From the NCBI RefSeq assembly GCF_002573715.1, contig NZ_PDHM01000028.1, forward strand, positions 124,001-188,000: a stretch of 64,000 bases of DNA, given 5' to 3'. The notes below the pieces were generated by a model that had not been told where the DNA came from, did not search any database, and saw only the letters and a list, made by a program, of their open reading frames with translations. Each line of letters begins with the position of its first letter. Position 1 is the stretch's first letter. The translations under genes were made by a program, and so were the position numbers. Below, piece by piece: positions 53,479-63,293 of this stretch. This stretch comes from Paenibacillus sp. EZ-K15 (lineage in GTDB: Bacteria; Bacillota; Bacilli; Paenibacillales; Paenibacillaceae).

Positions 53479-54522
53479 ATGACAGAGCCAGCTTATTCCA
53501 AATCACAAGAACACGTCCATCGCCTGGTTCGATGGACACAGCATACGCTGCCCGCCGCCGCAGGCGGCATTGCCTTTACCTTTGTCATCGCCCTCATCGG
53601 TTACGTATTAGCAAGCGTGCCGGGTCTTGGCTACCTTGGCCAGCTCGCCTGGGCAATTCTCATCGCCGCGATATACCGGCAGTTGCGCGGTTACCCGGAG
53701 AGACTGCGCATTGGAATCCAATTCACGGCCAAGCGGCTGCTGCGTGTAGCGATCATACTATATGGCTTAAAGCTGAATATCGGCATCGTGTTCCAGCAAG
53801 GCCTCGGTTTAATGATGAGGGATGTCATCAGCGTTGTATTTGCCATTGCGCTTACCCTGCTGATTGCCAAATGGCTGAGGGCCGATATGTCCCTATCCCT
53901 CCTGCTCGGCATTGGAACCGGCGTATGCGGTGCGGCGGCCATTGCTGCCGTGTCCCCGATTCTCAAGGCGAAGGAGAAGGACACCGCGCTTGGAGCAGGG
54001 CTTATCGCCTTTCTTGGAACTATCGTAGCTATCGGATACACCCTCGTCCAGCCGCTGCTTCCTTTAACAGACACTCAGTACGGCGTGTGGTCTGGCGTAA
54101 GTCTTCATGAAATCGCCCATGTGGCACTGGCAGCTGCTCCGGCAGGTGAGGACGCCCTTGCGATTAGTCTGCTTGCCAAGCTTGGACGCGTATTTTTGCT
54201 TGTACCACTCAGTATCGCACTCATGGTCTGGATGAAGCGCACCGGGCGTTTACAGAGTCAAACACGGATGGAGTTTCCCTGGTTCCTGCTGGGCTTCATG
54301 GCAGCGAGTGTACTGGGAAGCTGGGAATTTACCGGACAACCGATCATTCCCCTGCCAATCAAGGATTGGATTTCTCAGGCAGCCTCCTTCATTCTTGCCA
54401 TGGCCATGGTGGGACTTGGCCTGAATGTCCACTTGAAGGATATACGCGGTGCCTGGCGGCCGCTGCTGGCCATGTCCATCACCACCGTGCTGCTGATCCT
54501 GCTTACTTATGCTATGGCATAA
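53479..54522 (+). CDS. YeiH family putative sulfate exporter
   Basis: A 347-residue membrane protein of the YeiH/UPF0324 family with about ten helices. YGLKLNIG, LGIGTGVCGAAAIAAVSP and SLHEIAHVALAAAP are typical. Members of the family are annotated as putative sulfate exporters, on limited evidence. CGGAGGTTACATCTT precedes ATG 53479. It is divergent from a LysR regulator. A terminator follows. Confidence 0.9.
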   Translation: MTEPAYSKSQEHVHRLVRWTQHTLPAAAGGIAFTFVIALIGYVLASVPGLGYLGQLAWAILIAAIYRQLRGYPERLRIGIQFTAKRLLRVAIILYGLKLNIGIVFQQGLGLMMRDVISVVFAIALTLLIAKWLRADMSLSLLLGIGTGVCGAAAIAAVSPILKAKEKDTALGAGLIAFLGTIVAIGYTLVQPLLPLTDTQYGVWSGVSLHEIAHVALAAAPAGEDALAISLLAKLGRVFLLVPLSIALMVWMKRTGRLQSQTRMEFPWFLLGFMAASVLGSWEFTGQPIIPLPIKDWISQAASFILAMAMVGLGLNVHLKDIRGAWRPLLAMSITTVLLILLTYAMA

Positions 54523-54555
54523 GTAAGCGGAAGGCAGCCAGTGTGCACAAAACGG

Positions 54556-54599
54556 AAAACCATCCCCTGCGACAGATTCCCGGCAGAGGATGGTTTTTT
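54556..54599 (+). terminator. terminator after the YeiH-type gene
   Basis: AAAACCATCC / GGATGGTTTT stem followed by T. Confidence 0.85.
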
Positions 54600-54827
54600 C
54601 GTGGTGAGAATAGACCCATGCTCCATTCCTATCCTCTAACGTTGGATTCAAGTCATTTTAGGATTGCTCCAATACGCCCCCCGTCTTTTTCCTTCCATTT
54701 TAGGGTAAAACTAAATGTAGGCGGTCCGCCCATTCCAGGTGGAAGGTTTAGCTCCCCTGCTTTCTTGGGTATTTGAGCTTAGTATGCAGTATTCATGCAG
54801 AGCTATCATGATAGAGGAGATGGATGT

Positions 54828-56297
54828 ATGCAACGAAATCATACGATTATGCAATTCTTCGAATGGCATGTTGCTGCCGATGGCTCGCACTGGAACCGAC
54901 TCAAGGACGCAGCCCCGGAGCTGAGCAAGGCAGGGATCGATGCGGTATGGATTCCTCCGGTGACGAAGGCATCGTCCGCTGAGGACAATGGTTATGGCGT
55001 ATACGACCTGTATGATCTGGGAGAGTTCGATCAGAAGGGAACGGTTCGCACGAAGTATGGAACCAAACAGGAATTGATCGATGCCATCGCGGCCTGCCAC
55101 AAGAACGGGATTGCCGTCTATGTGGATCTGGTCATGAACCATAAGGCGGGCGCAGATGAAACCGAGCGGTTTCGGGTTGTGCAGGTCGACGAGATGGATC
55201 GGACCAAGGATATATCCAAGCCATTCGAGATTGAAGGCTGGACCAAATTCACCTTCCCTGGCCGAGGGGATCAATACTCCTCGTTTCGATGGAATTTCAC
55301 GCATTTTAACGGTACCGATTACGATGATATCAGCAAACGTTCAGGCATTTACCGGATCGTCGGCGAGAATAAGTCATGGAGCGATAACGTTGACAATGAA
55401 TTCGGCAATTACGACTACCTGATGTTTGCCAACATTGATTACAGTCATCCGGATGTACGCAAGGAAATGGTGGCATGGGGCAAGTGGCTGGTGGATACGC
55501 TGCAATGCAGCGGTTTCCGGCTGGATGCGATCAAGCATATTAACCATGACTTCATTAAAGAATTTGCCACCGCCATGAAGAAAAAGCGTGGAGATGATTT
55601 TTACATCGTGGGCGAGTTCTGGAATCCCGAGCTTCAAGACTGCCGAAACTTTCTGGATACGGTGGATTACAGGATCGATCTGTTTGACGTGTCTCTTCAC
55701 TATAAACTCCAAGCGGCTTCCAAAGCTGGCCGTTCCTTTGACCTGCGGACGATCTTCGACGATACGCTTGTGCAATCGCACCCGATGAATGCCGTCACGT
55801 TTGTGGACAACCACGACTCACAGCCGCAGGAATCACTGGAATCCTGGGTGGAGGATTGGTTCAAGCAGAGCGCTTATGCGTTAATCCTGCTGCGAAAGGA
55901 CGGTTATCCTTCCGTCTTCTATGGCGATTATTACGGAATCGGCGGCGAGAAGCCCATTCCCGGCAAAAGGGAAGCGATTGACCCGCTGCTCTATGCCAGA
56001 GCGAATCGGGCGTATGGCGAGCAGGATGACTATTTTGACCATCCGAATACGATAGGCTGGGTTCGCCGCGGTATCCAGGAAATGGAGTTCTCCGGCTGCG
56101 CGGTGGTCATCGCCAATGGCGAAGCCGGGGATAAGCGGATGTTTGTCGGCGAGCATCGAGCCGGAGAGGTATGGGTGGATCTGACCCGCACCCGGAAGGA
56201 TCGCATAACGATCGGCAAGGATGGTTTCGCTCTTTTTCCGGTGAACGGCGGCAGTGTATCCGTCTGGGCTCACCCGGATATTCCCGTAGAAGCGTAA
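54828..56297 (+). CDS. alpha-amylase, GH13, cytoplasmic
   Basis: An alpha-amylase of 489 residues that hydrolyses alpha-1,4-glucans. Conserved regions are DLVMNH, the nucleophile in GFRLDAIKHI, the acid in VGEFWNPE and FVDNHDSQP. The mature protein begins MQRNHTIMQFFEWH, like GH13_5 cytoplasmic and Bacillus liquefying amylases, but without a signal peptide. The frame is open from 54795; AGAGGAGATG before ATG 54828 sets the start. The surrounding genes suggest no dedicated transporter. A nested terminator follows. Confidence 0.93.
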   Translation: MQRNHTIMQFFEWHVAADGSHWNRLKDAAPELSKAGIDAVWIPPVTKASSAEDNGYGVYDLYDLGEFDQKGTVRTKYGTKQELIDAIAACHKNGIAVYVDLVMNHKAGADETERFRVVQVDEMDRTKDISKPFEIEGWTKFTFPGRGDQYSSFRWNFTHFNGTDYDDISKRSGIYRIVGENKSWSDNVDNEFGNYDYLMFANIDYSHPDVRKEMVAWGKWLVDTLQCSGFRLDAIKHINHDFIKEFATAMKKKRGDDFYIVGEFWNPELQDCRNFLDTVDYRIDLFDVSLHYKLQAASKAGRSFDLRTIFDDTLVQSHPMNAVTFVDNHDSQPQESLESWVEDWFKQSAYALILLRKDGYPSVFYGDYYGIGGEKPIPGKREAIDPLLYARANRAYGEQDDYFDHPNTIGWVRRGIQEMEFSGCAVVIANGEAGDKRMFVGEHRAGEVWVDLTRTRKDRITIGKDGFALFPVNGGSVSVWAHPDIPVEA

Positions 56298-56325
56298 ACG
56301 GCAGCATTTTACATGAACAAAAAAG

Positions 56326-56402
56326 ACCGGAAGGATCGGTTTCGCCAGGCACTCCTAATGTGTAGGAAAACACCTGGCGCAAGCCTCATCCTTCCGGTTT
56401 TT
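56326..56402. terminator. bidirectional nested terminator
   Basis: Outer stem ACCGGAAGGAT / ATCCTTCCGGT encloses CGCCAGG / CCTGGCG. It is flanked by A6 on the left and T5 on the right. It separates the convergent amylase and permease genes. Confidence 0.85.
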
Positions 56403-56424
56403 CGCGTTAACGGCCACGCATCGA

Positions 56425-57324
56425 TCAGCCCTTAACCTGAAAACGACGGCGCAGGCCTTCGCCTAACAGGTTGAACGTGATGATTAGCAGCATCATCGCA
56501 AATGCGGGATAGACAACGAATTGGAACTTTCCTAACCATATATCCGCTCGATTCTTGGACAGAATCGTCGCCCAGTTGTACCCGGTCTCCACGAATTCCA
56601 TGACATAATAATTAACTTCCTTCCACTCATGACCAAGAAAGATGTTCACGATCGCGAGTTGACCAAGCAGCAGCATGACCTTCCCCATATCCAAACAGAA
56701 GTTGACGATCACCTCGGGGAACATGACCGGAATATAATAATTCTTGGTCAATGTCCTCGTGCGAAGTCCTAACGCGGTTCCGGCCTCCATGTAAGGCTCG
56801 CTTGCCATTTTGTGGGCCTGCTGCTGGATCGTTATCGCAACCCGTCCAGCTTCAACGCTGGCCAGAATCAGTATGGCCCAGCCCATCCGCTGCTGGGAGA
56901 AGAGAAAGAACGGAAGCGCAAGCAGCAGGGCCGAGGCGAAGACCGGCGGCAAATAGGAGCACAGCTGGTTCCAGAAGGTAATGAACCGGTGGGTGAAGCC
57001 TTTTTTCTTACGAGCAATCAATCCCAGGGGCACACCTATCGCATATCGAACAGCCGTAATCCCCAGCACAAGCAGAATCGTATCCTTGGCGGTCACAACC
57101 AGTTTGCTCAGGTTATCGACCCCCTTCTTATCCGATCCCAGCCAGTTCTTCGAAGAAGGCTTAAAGGGCGGAAGCGTCAGCTTCTGCTTCCCGTCTTTCA
57201 TCACCCATCTGGAGGTTTCCTGTTTCAACTCTTTATCGATAAAGGGCATGTACGGCCCCGCCAGCATAACAAAAACAAAGAATGCGAGCAGCGTGCCGCC
57301 AATCCATAAAGGGACATTCTTCAA
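56425..57324 (-). CDS. ABC transporter permease, OppC-like
   Basis: A 299-residue permease of the dipeptide/nickel type. The N-terminal helix and a periplasmic-type loop (YMPFIDKELKQ) lead to the inner-membrane domain (about 80-295). The EAA-like loop is EPYMEAGTALGLRTRTLTKN. It pairs with the OppB-like permease encoded just upstream. There is no ATPase or binding protein gene within the window, which is unusual for this class. Confidence 0.85.
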   Translation of the reverse strand: MKNVPLWIGGTLLAFFVFVMLAGPYMPFIDKELKQETSRWVMKDGKQKLTLPPFKPSSKNWLGSDKKGVDNLSKLVVTAKDTILLVLGITAVRYAIGVPLGLIARKKKGFTHRFITFWNQLCSYLPPVFASALLLALPFFLFSQQRMGWAILILASVEAGRVAITIQQQAHKMASEPYMEAGTALGLRTRTLTKNYYIPVMFPEVIVNFCLDMGKVMLLLGQLAIVNIFLGHEWKEVNYYVMEFVETGYNWATILSKNRADIWLGKFQFVVYPAFAMMLLIITFNLLGEGLRRRFQVKG

Positions 57325-57342
57325 GTCGACTCACCTCATTTC

Positions 57343-58251
57343 TTATCGTGGATCAAAGTACTTGCGTGCTAATTGACTGATCCATTGAACGATCATGAAC
57401 AGCACCATGAAAGAAAACGTGATATAAATAATGACCCCCGGCTCATAATTGGACCCGGTGCCGCTGAACGTGTTGAAGTCCAGCGCCTGAAACAGTCTCC
57501 ATGCCGCTCCCGGATAGTTGCGATAATATTCCACGACGAGCAGGTTGGACAATATGAAGACGAGCAGGCCCGGAAGATGGGTCAGGATGGTCGCGATGCC
57601 GTTGCGCAGCATATGTTTGTATACGACCTTCCGGTCACTAAGCCCCTTGGCTTTAGCCAGCAGTATGTATAACTTTCCCTCCTGTGCAAGCAGAGAAGCC
57701 GAAGTGATTCGAGCAATGAAGAAAATCGGGTAAATCGACACGAGTAGCGAAGGCAGCACGAAGGCTTCCCAGCCATCAACCGCAAAATAGCGGACAGCCG
57801 GAACATACTTAATGAGCACCCACTGGGCGATCAGCATCAGAAAAAAATCCGGAATGGATTGGAACAGCCAGGTGGTCCAGTGTCCCAGCACATTGAATTT
57901 GGTCTTGGACAATTTGTAGTCAAGGACTCCCTTCAGAATGCCGAACACGAATCCAATGATTAAAGCGGATACAATAACGAGCAGGCTTTTACCGACGGCT
58001 CCAAAAGCGGCGGCTTCCGAAGACTGGCCGGTATACTGCGATTCCCCCAGCGTCCCGTTCTGAATGGCATTTGCAAAATAATCGCGAATATACGTAACAT
58101 ACTCACCCAGATCAAAGGAATAATTCGTCACCCACAAATTGCTGTCCAGCGACAGATTCAAATCCCTCGGAACCAGGACAATGAGGACGATGAACATAAA
58201 AGCGAGCAGGCTGGTTACCGTCGTTTTGAGCATTTGTGTTTTTAATCTCAT
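57343..58251 (-). CDS. ABC transporter permease, OppB-like
   Basis: A permease of 302 residues. The frame is open to 58266, but GGGAGGACTTT before ATG 58251 marks the start (MRLKTQMLKTTVTSL). The N-terminal helix, a loop of about 75 residues, and five or more helices follow; the EAA-like loop contains LLAKAKGLSDRKVVYKHMLRNG. Its stop lies 18 bases from the OppC-like start. It is the first gene of the pair. Confidence 0.85.
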   Translation of the reverse strand: MRLKTQMLKTTVTSLLAFMFIVLIVLVPRDLNLSLDSNLWVTNYSFDLGEYVTYIRDYFANAIQNGTLGESQYTGQSSEAAAFGAVGKSLLVIVSALIIGFVFGILKGVLDYKLSKTKFNVLGHWTTWLFQSIPDFFLMLIAQWVLIKYVPAVRYFAVDGWEAFVLPSLLVSIYPIFFIARITSASLLAQEGKLYILLAKAKGLSDRKVVYKHMLRNGIATILTHLPGLLVFILSNLLVVEYYRNYPGAAWRLFQALDFNTFSGTGSNYEPGVIIYITFSFMVLFMIVQWISQLARKYFDPR

Positions 58252-58514
58252 AAAGTCCTCCCACACATAGTTTCAGCAGTACCTCTTGTTTCATCTGCTT
58301 AAATACTTATTCTACTACTACCATATATCTCCTAAATTAGTCCAGATGAAAATACAAAATTTTACTCTCTATATTTCCGCATCATGTATTGCATTCCAGC
58401 TTTTGTCATGCATATAGCATATAATTGCCGCTGCCGTTTCTAGCAAATTGCAATCCCTGGCGAAAGAATATACTCTGATTGTATATACATCTCATTGGAG
58501 GAGGTTCTACGGCG

Positions 58515-58991
58515 ATGTCAATCTATGAATATGAAGTAAAAACGATACGCGGCGAGTCCCAAACGCTCAAATCTTATGAAGGCGACGTCATGCTCATTGT
58601 CAATACAGCGACCAAATGTGGCTTTGCCCCTCAATTCGACGGTCTGGAGAAGCTGCACCAAACCTACCGCGATCAAGGATTGGCCGTTCTCGGTTTCCCC
58701 AGCAGTCAGTTCATGAATCAAGAGCTGGAGGAGGACTCCGCGATCGAGGAGGCCTGCAAGCTCAATCATGGCGTCACCTTCCGGTTATTCTCCAAGATTG
58801 ATGTGAATGGCACGAACGCTCATCCGCTCTACCGGCATCTGACGAGCGAAGCTCCCGGCACACTCGGCATTAAAGCGATTAAATGGAACTTCACCAAGTT
58901 TCTTGTGGACCGCAGCGGCAAGGTGGTCAAGCGCTTTGCGCCAACCGATACTCCGGAGAAAATTGAAGAGGATATCAAGAAGCTATTATAA
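58515..58991 (+). CDS. glutathione peroxidase family protein
   Basis: A thiol peroxidase of 158 residues. Cys is in ATKCGFAPQ (a Cys, not Sec, enzyme), Gln in FPSSQF and Trp in KWNFTKF, completing the family triad. In Firmicutes these enzymes usually take electrons from thioredoxin or bacillithiol rather than glutathione. The frame opens at 58479, but TTGGAGGAGG before ATG 58515 marks the start. Monocistronic. Confidence 0.93.
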   Translation: MSIYEYEVKTIRGESQTLKSYEGDVMLIVNTATKCGFAPQFDGLEKLHQTYRDQGLAVLGFPSSQFMNQELEEDSAIEEACKLNHGVTFRLFSKIDVNGTNAHPLYRHLTSEAPGTLGIKAIKWNFTKFLVDRSGKVVKRFAPTDTPEKIEEDIKKLL

Positions 58992-59035
58992 AAGCAAGGA
59001 AACACACATCCCCATATCCATTTCGGCTTAAAAAA

Positions 59036-59071
59036 GGGCTTGCCCGAGGTCCATCGACCTTGGGCAAGCCC
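59036..59071 (-). terminator. terminator after the GH127 gene
   Basis: GGGCTTGCCC-GAGGTC / GACCT-GGGCAAGCCC hairpin, with six T on the minus strand. It is the natural end for the GH127 gene at 59174 and may also stop the peroxidase transcript. Confidence 0.85.
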
Positions 59072-59173
59072 TTCACGTCATGCGGTCTGGCATCGTCAAT
59101 GCTTTACCATTGCATCCTTTGTATGCTGGCTGTTCTGTCAGCTCCCTATTCGGGAGAGCCGACTGTACGATCT

Positions 59174-61147
59174 TTATACCGTGTGCGGCAGCTCGCGCAC
59201 CCAAACGGCCATTTCATTCTCGCCACGGTTGCCCCATAAATAGTACGGAATGGCCTTTAATGCCGCAGGAAGCCTCTTTTTCGGAGAGGAACGATACAGT
59301 TCATCGCCCCAATCATCAGACTCCTCAAGCCATCCATCCCCTTCAATGACAACGGCTCCGCCGAGAAGATCCGGATCGAATCGGGAATGAAGCTTCGGAT
59401 CGCCTGCGAGCGACAGTGAGGATACCGGCGCTCCATGATCGACGCTTTCCAGGCAGTATACTAGCGGCCCGCGCTGAATCGCGGCCTTGCCGGCATTCCC
59501 CCGTATATTGGGATTAGCTCTTACTTGATGGATCTCCATCGAGAATGCCAGCTCCACCGTGTCCCCCGGTGCCCACACTCTCTTCACGTAGGCATAGCCG
59601 TCTTCGGTAATATCCTCCACGACCATCTCTTGCCCGTTCACCCGCATAACGGCTTTGCCGCGCGACCAGTCCGGAATGCGGAGAGCGACGGTCCACTCGG
59701 CTGCCTGCTCAGGTTGAATCGTAAGCATAACATTCCCGTCCCACGGCAGCGCGCTGGTCTGGGTTACCTTCACCGGCACGTCCCCGAACCGGACCTCAGC
59801 TTCGCCGCCGATGTACAGATGGGTATACAGCGTGTCGTCATTCATCGTATACACGTATTCACCCAGCGACGACAGAAATCTCGCCACGTTCGGCGGGCAA
59901 CAAGCGCAGGCGAACCATCCCGGCCGAACCGGCTTCACATGGAATTTGCCCGGATTATGGCGGCAGGCCGTAGGCCATACCTCAAGCGGATTCACATAGA
60001 AGAAATGCCGCCCGTCCTGAGCCATGCTGCCAATGACCGTGTTGAACAGCGCACGCTCCATTACGTCCGCATACTCCGATTTGGGTGACATCTGCAGCAT
60101 GCGCTGGGCAAAAAAGATCAGCCCAATGGATGCGCAGGTCTCCGAGTATACGGTATCGTTCGGCAGGTCATAGTCCGTGGTAAACGCCTCGCCGTGATGA
60201 GTGGAACCGATTCCGCCGGTAATGTACATCTGTTTACGGACCATGTTATGCCACAAATTAACGCAAGCCTCAAGCAGAGCAGGGTCTTTCGTTCTGGCGG
60301 CTAAATCCGCCATCGCCGTATACATGTAAACGGCACGGACCGAATGCCCGACCGCCTCCTTCTGTTCCCTGACCGGCAGGTGGCTCTGATGATAAGCCAA
60401 ATGCGGCGGATGCAGTACCGAGGGGTAGAATGACTTCTTCCCTCGCTGTTCCCACTCCTGAAGGAAGAAATGGGGTTCAGTCCCGCGCTCATCTATGAAA
60501 TACTGACTCAGACTCAAATATCTCGGCTCCTGGGTCACCTCGTACAATTTGACCAGTGCCAGCTCAATCTCCTGATGGCCGTCGAACCCATGGATTTTGC
60601 CATCCTCGGGTCCAAAAACGGTATCGATATAATCCGCCAAGCGGCACACCACATCCAGCAGCTTCCGCTTGCCCGTCGCCCGGTAATGCGCAACTCCGGC
60701 TTCAATCATATGGCCGGCGCAGTACAGCTCATGGCAATCCGTCAGATTGGTCCAGCGCTTCCCCGGCTCCTTCACCGTAAAGTACGTATTCAGATAACCA
60801 TCCGGCTGCTGGGCAGCGGCCACAAGATCGATCAGTTCATCCACCTGCTCCTCCAGCTTCGGATCCGGATGAATGGCAAGCGAATAAGCCGCAGCCTCAA
60901 GCCATTTGGCGACATCGCTGTCCTGAAACACCATGCCGCCGTATTCACCCTCGTCCCTGCCGGCAGCAACTCGAAAATTGGACACGCCATAACTCGGTTC
61001 CACGCCCGGAATTCGATCATGGAGGGCTTCATATTGGTATGGGATCACCACTTCCCTTACCAGCTCTATGTAACGGGACCAGAAAGGATCCGTAAGTTTC
61101 ACTTGCTTAAGGGGGACGGCGGCTGAACGCGAAGTAAGAGTTATCAT
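59174..61147 (-). CDS. GH127 beta-L-arabinofuranosidase family protein
   Basis: A GH127 enzyme of 657 residues. The active site pattern is visible: Glu and Cys in YSETCASIG, and the zinc/nucleophile Cys pair in FACACCPPNVARF, as in HypBA1. There is no signal peptide, so it acts inside the cell on short arabinose-containing sugars. AAAGGAGTG before ATG 61147 sets the start (frame open to 61195). It is divergent from an AraC-type regulator, probably its activator. Confidence 0.9.
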   Translation of the reverse strand: MITLTSRSAAVPLKQVKLTDPFWSRYIELVREVVIPYQYEALHDRIPGVEPSYGVSNFRVAAGRDEGEYGGMVFQDSDVAKWLEAAAYSLAIHPDPKLEEQVDELIDLVAAAQQPDGYLNTYFTVKEPGKRWTNLTDCHELYCAGHMIEAGVAHYRATGKRKLLDVVCRLADYIDTVFGPEDGKIHGFDGHQEIELALVKLYEVTQEPRYLSLSQYFIDERGTEPHFFLQEWEQRGKKSFYPSVLHPPHLAYHQSHLPVREQKEAVGHSVRAVYMYTAMADLAARTKDPALLEACVNLWHNMVRKQMYITGGIGSTHHGEAFTTDYDLPNDTVYSETCASIGLIFFAQRMLQMSPKSEYADVMERALFNTVIGSMAQDGRHFFYVNPLEVWPTACRHNPGKFHVKPVRPGWFACACCPPNVARFLSSLGEYVYTMNDDTLYTHLYIGGEAEVRFGDVPVKVTQTSALPWDGNVMLTIQPEQAAEWTVALRIPDWSRGKAVMRVNGQEMVVEDITEDGYAYVKRVWAPGDTVELAFSMEIHQVRANPNIRGNAGKAAIQRGPLVYCLESVDHGAPVSSLSLAGDPKLHSRFDPDLLGGAVVIEGDGWLEESDDWGDELYRSSPKKRLPAALKAIPYYLWGNRGENEMAVWVRELPHTV

Positions 61148-61284
61148 CTTGGATATACACTCCTTTTGGGATTCGATAGGATAAAGCCTCGACACTTCCC
61201 ATTCTACGTTCTATGATGGGATGAAACGATAACAAAATCGACCTAATTTCTTATACGATTTCACACTTCCCTGGAGGTGTTACC

Positions 61285-62109
61285 ATGACGGAACAGAGTG
61301 TGCTTTCCTTTCCTTCGCCGCCGCTCCCCTACTTCCTTGAATCCGGAAAAACACATTATATGCCGGGCGAGTCGCATCCCAACCGGAGAAACCTTGGCGT
61401 TTTCGATCTCATCCTGGTTCAATGCGGCTGCTTGTTCCTGGGCGAGGAGGATATGCAGTGGGCGCTTGGCCCAGGGGACTCCGTTGTATTATTGCCGGAT
61501 GCATACCATTACGCCGTGCAGGGGTGCCAGGAGGAAACCTCCTTTTATTGGCTGCATTTTCAGTCCGCGGCATCGAGCGCAGCCGACGATGATTCGATCT
61601 CACACAACATAAAGCTGCCGAGGCATGGCCCTATCCCTTATCCGGAGCAAGCCTATCAACTGTTCGATTCCCTGCACCTGCTGGCAACGGAACCGAGGTC
61701 CACGGCATTTTGGCGGGAACAAACGCTGTTTATCGAACTGCTGGAGCTGCTGGACCCGTCGAGATCGGATCAGGAGCAATCACGGGTACGCAAAATCGCG
61801 GAGCAGGTAGAGTCCTATATCAAAATGCATTACCGTGAGCCCATCAGCAACGCACGTTTATCGTCCGACCTGCATTTCCACTACAATTACCTGACGCGCT
61901 GCATGAAAGAATCGCACGGTGTGACGCCAACGGAATACCTGCTGCAATACCGCCTGGACCAGGCGAAGCGGCTGCTGTTAACCACCCAGTGGTCGATGGC
62001 GCGTATTGCGGAGCATGTGGGGTTTCAATACCCGCCTTATTTCTCCCGCCGCTTCTCGGCACGTTTCGGCCTATCGCCGCTGCAATTCCGAAAGCAGTAT
62101 ACGGAGTAA
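61285..62109 (+). CDS. AraC family regulator (cupin plus HTH)
   Basis: A soluble AraC protein of 274 residues. The N-terminal cupin-like sensor domain (about 20-150; WALGPGDSVVLLPDAYHYAV) is followed by two HTH motifs (about 175-270; ISNARLSSDLHFHYNYLTRC and RIAEHVGFQYPPYFSRRFSARFGLSPLQFR). TGGAGGTGTTACC precedes ATG 61285. It shares a 137-base gap with the GH127 gene, its likely target. It is unlike the membrane-bound AraC at 36167. Confidence 0.9.
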   Translation: MTEQSVLSFPSPPLPYFLESGKTHYMPGESHPNRRNLGVFDLILVQCGCLFLGEEDMQWALGPGDSVVLLPDAYHYAVQGCQEETSFYWLHFQSAASSAADDDSISHNIKLPRHGPIPYPEQAYQLFDSLHLLATEPRSTAFWREQTLFIELLELLDPSRSDQEQSRVRKIAEQVESYIKMHYREPISNARLSSDLHFHYNYLTRCMKESHGVTPTEYLLQYRLDQAKRLLLTTQWSMARIAEHVGFQYPPYFSRRFSARFGLSPLQFRKQYTE

Positions 62110-62227
62110 GAAGCGAAGATGGGGCCAGCTTCGAAACACCCTACACTCTGCCATTCGGTTGGCAATGGGGATCGGCGGGGTCTTGATCGCGGAGCAACGA
62201 GTTGGCGATGCATTGTCAGCAGCAAAA

Positions 62228-62256
62228 AGAGACGGACCCCTCCAGGGCCCGTCTCT
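62228..62256 (-). terminator. terminator of the arsR-SRPBCC-VOC operon
   Basis: AGAGACGG-A-CCC / GGG-C-CCGTCTCT stem, followed on the minus strand by T5. Confidence 0.8.
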
Positions 62257-62276
62257 AATGAATCGATTGCGTAATA

Positions 62277-62678
62277 TTACGCTTCATTCGGCAGATTAAG
62301 CTGCCATGATACGCCGAACTTGTCCGCGATCCAGCCGAACTTTTGGCTAAATCCATAGTTGTCCAGCGGCATCATCGCAACTCCGCCATCAATTAATGCC
62401 CCGTACACCTTCTCGATCTCCGCTTCCGATTCGCAAGTCAGATAGATGGAGAAGGAAGGCGTGAACGTGAAATCATGCTTCACATTGCTGTCGATGCACA
62501 TGAACGTTTGCCCCTTCAACGAAAAGGTGGCATGCATGACGCTTCCCTCGGCTCCCGGCTGATTGGGGCCATAACGGACGATGCTGGTTATTTCGGAATC
62601 CTCGATAATGGAAATGTAATGGTTCATGGCTTCTTCGGCATTACCCTGAAACATTAAAAATGGGGTTGCACTCTTCAT
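62277..62678 (-). CDS. VOC family protein (PhnB-like)
   Basis: A glyoxalase-fold protein of about 133 residues (SATPFLMFQGNAEEAMNHYISI, FGWIADKFGVSWQLNLP). A TTG at 62684 is in frame; ATG 62678 has better spacing to GGGAGAG. It is the last gene of the operon with the SRPBCC and ArsR genes. Such trios are common but not characterised. Confidence 0.87.
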   Translation of the reverse strand: MKSATPFLMFQGNAEEAMNHYISIIEDSEITSIVRYGPNQPGAEGSVMHATFSLKGQTFMCIDSNVKHDFTFTPSFSIYLTCESEAEIEKVYGALIDGGVAMMPLDNYGFSQKFGWIADKFGVSWQLNLPNEA

Positions 62679-62707
62679 TGACAATACACTCTCCCTTGTT
62701 CATCTGA

Positions 62708-63205
62708 TTAGGATGGGTAGTTAATATTTCCTGTCTCGAGCAGTTGCTTCAAGCCCTCAAACATATAACCCCATCCATGTTCGGTTTGGGTATGATACTC
62801 CGTGAGCGCCTTCTCGATATCCTCTGCGGTCCAATCTTCCTCGTGAGGGACAACGATCTCTTGAGTGAATGTCATTTCGCATCCTGCGTCCACGGCTTTG
62901 AACTCAACCGTTATTTGGTCCACTGTTTCGCTGAACTGGGGCATCCTGAAGGTAAGCACCAGCTTGTGAGGCCGGTCGATTACAAGATACTCCCCAATGG
63001 CCCGGTACTCCTTGCCTTCCCGAACGTCAACAATCTCCCAGGTTCCGCCCACGCGAGGATCATTACGGGCGATCTTGTTCGTCGTTTCCATCGTAAACAA
63101 CCATTTGCGCATCATGTCGGGGTTTAACCAGGCATCAAACACTCGTTCCGGCGCTACCTCAAACAAGCGTTTCATGACCAGTGTAGTTGTAGAGGCTTTC
63201 TCCAA
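62708..63205 (-). CDS. SRPBCC (AHSA1-like) domain protein
   Basis: A 165-residue START/AHSA1-type protein with a hydrophobic ligand pocket. ERVFDAWLNPDMMRKWLF and GGTWEIVDVREGKEYRAIGEY are typical. The start is TTG 63205, with AAGGATG about eight bases upstream. It lies 30 bases before the VOC gene and downstream of arsR; the three are probably co-transcribed. The ligand is unknown. Confidence 0.88.
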   Translation of the reverse strand: MEKASTTTLVMKRLFEVAPERVFDAWLNPDMMRKWLFTMETTNKIARNDPRVGGTWEIVDVREGKEYRAIGEYLVIDRPHKLVLTFRMPQFSETVDQITVEFKAVDAGCEMTFTQEIVVPHEEDWTAEDIEKALTEYHTQTEHGWGYMFEGLKQLLETGNINYPS

Positions 63206-63293
63206 TGTAAATCATCCTTCTCTTATTAAAAGTGGTATTCCGTCTGTTTCCCCTAGTTCTCATCGTTGTCCAGGATGTTCAGCCGTATTCCTG

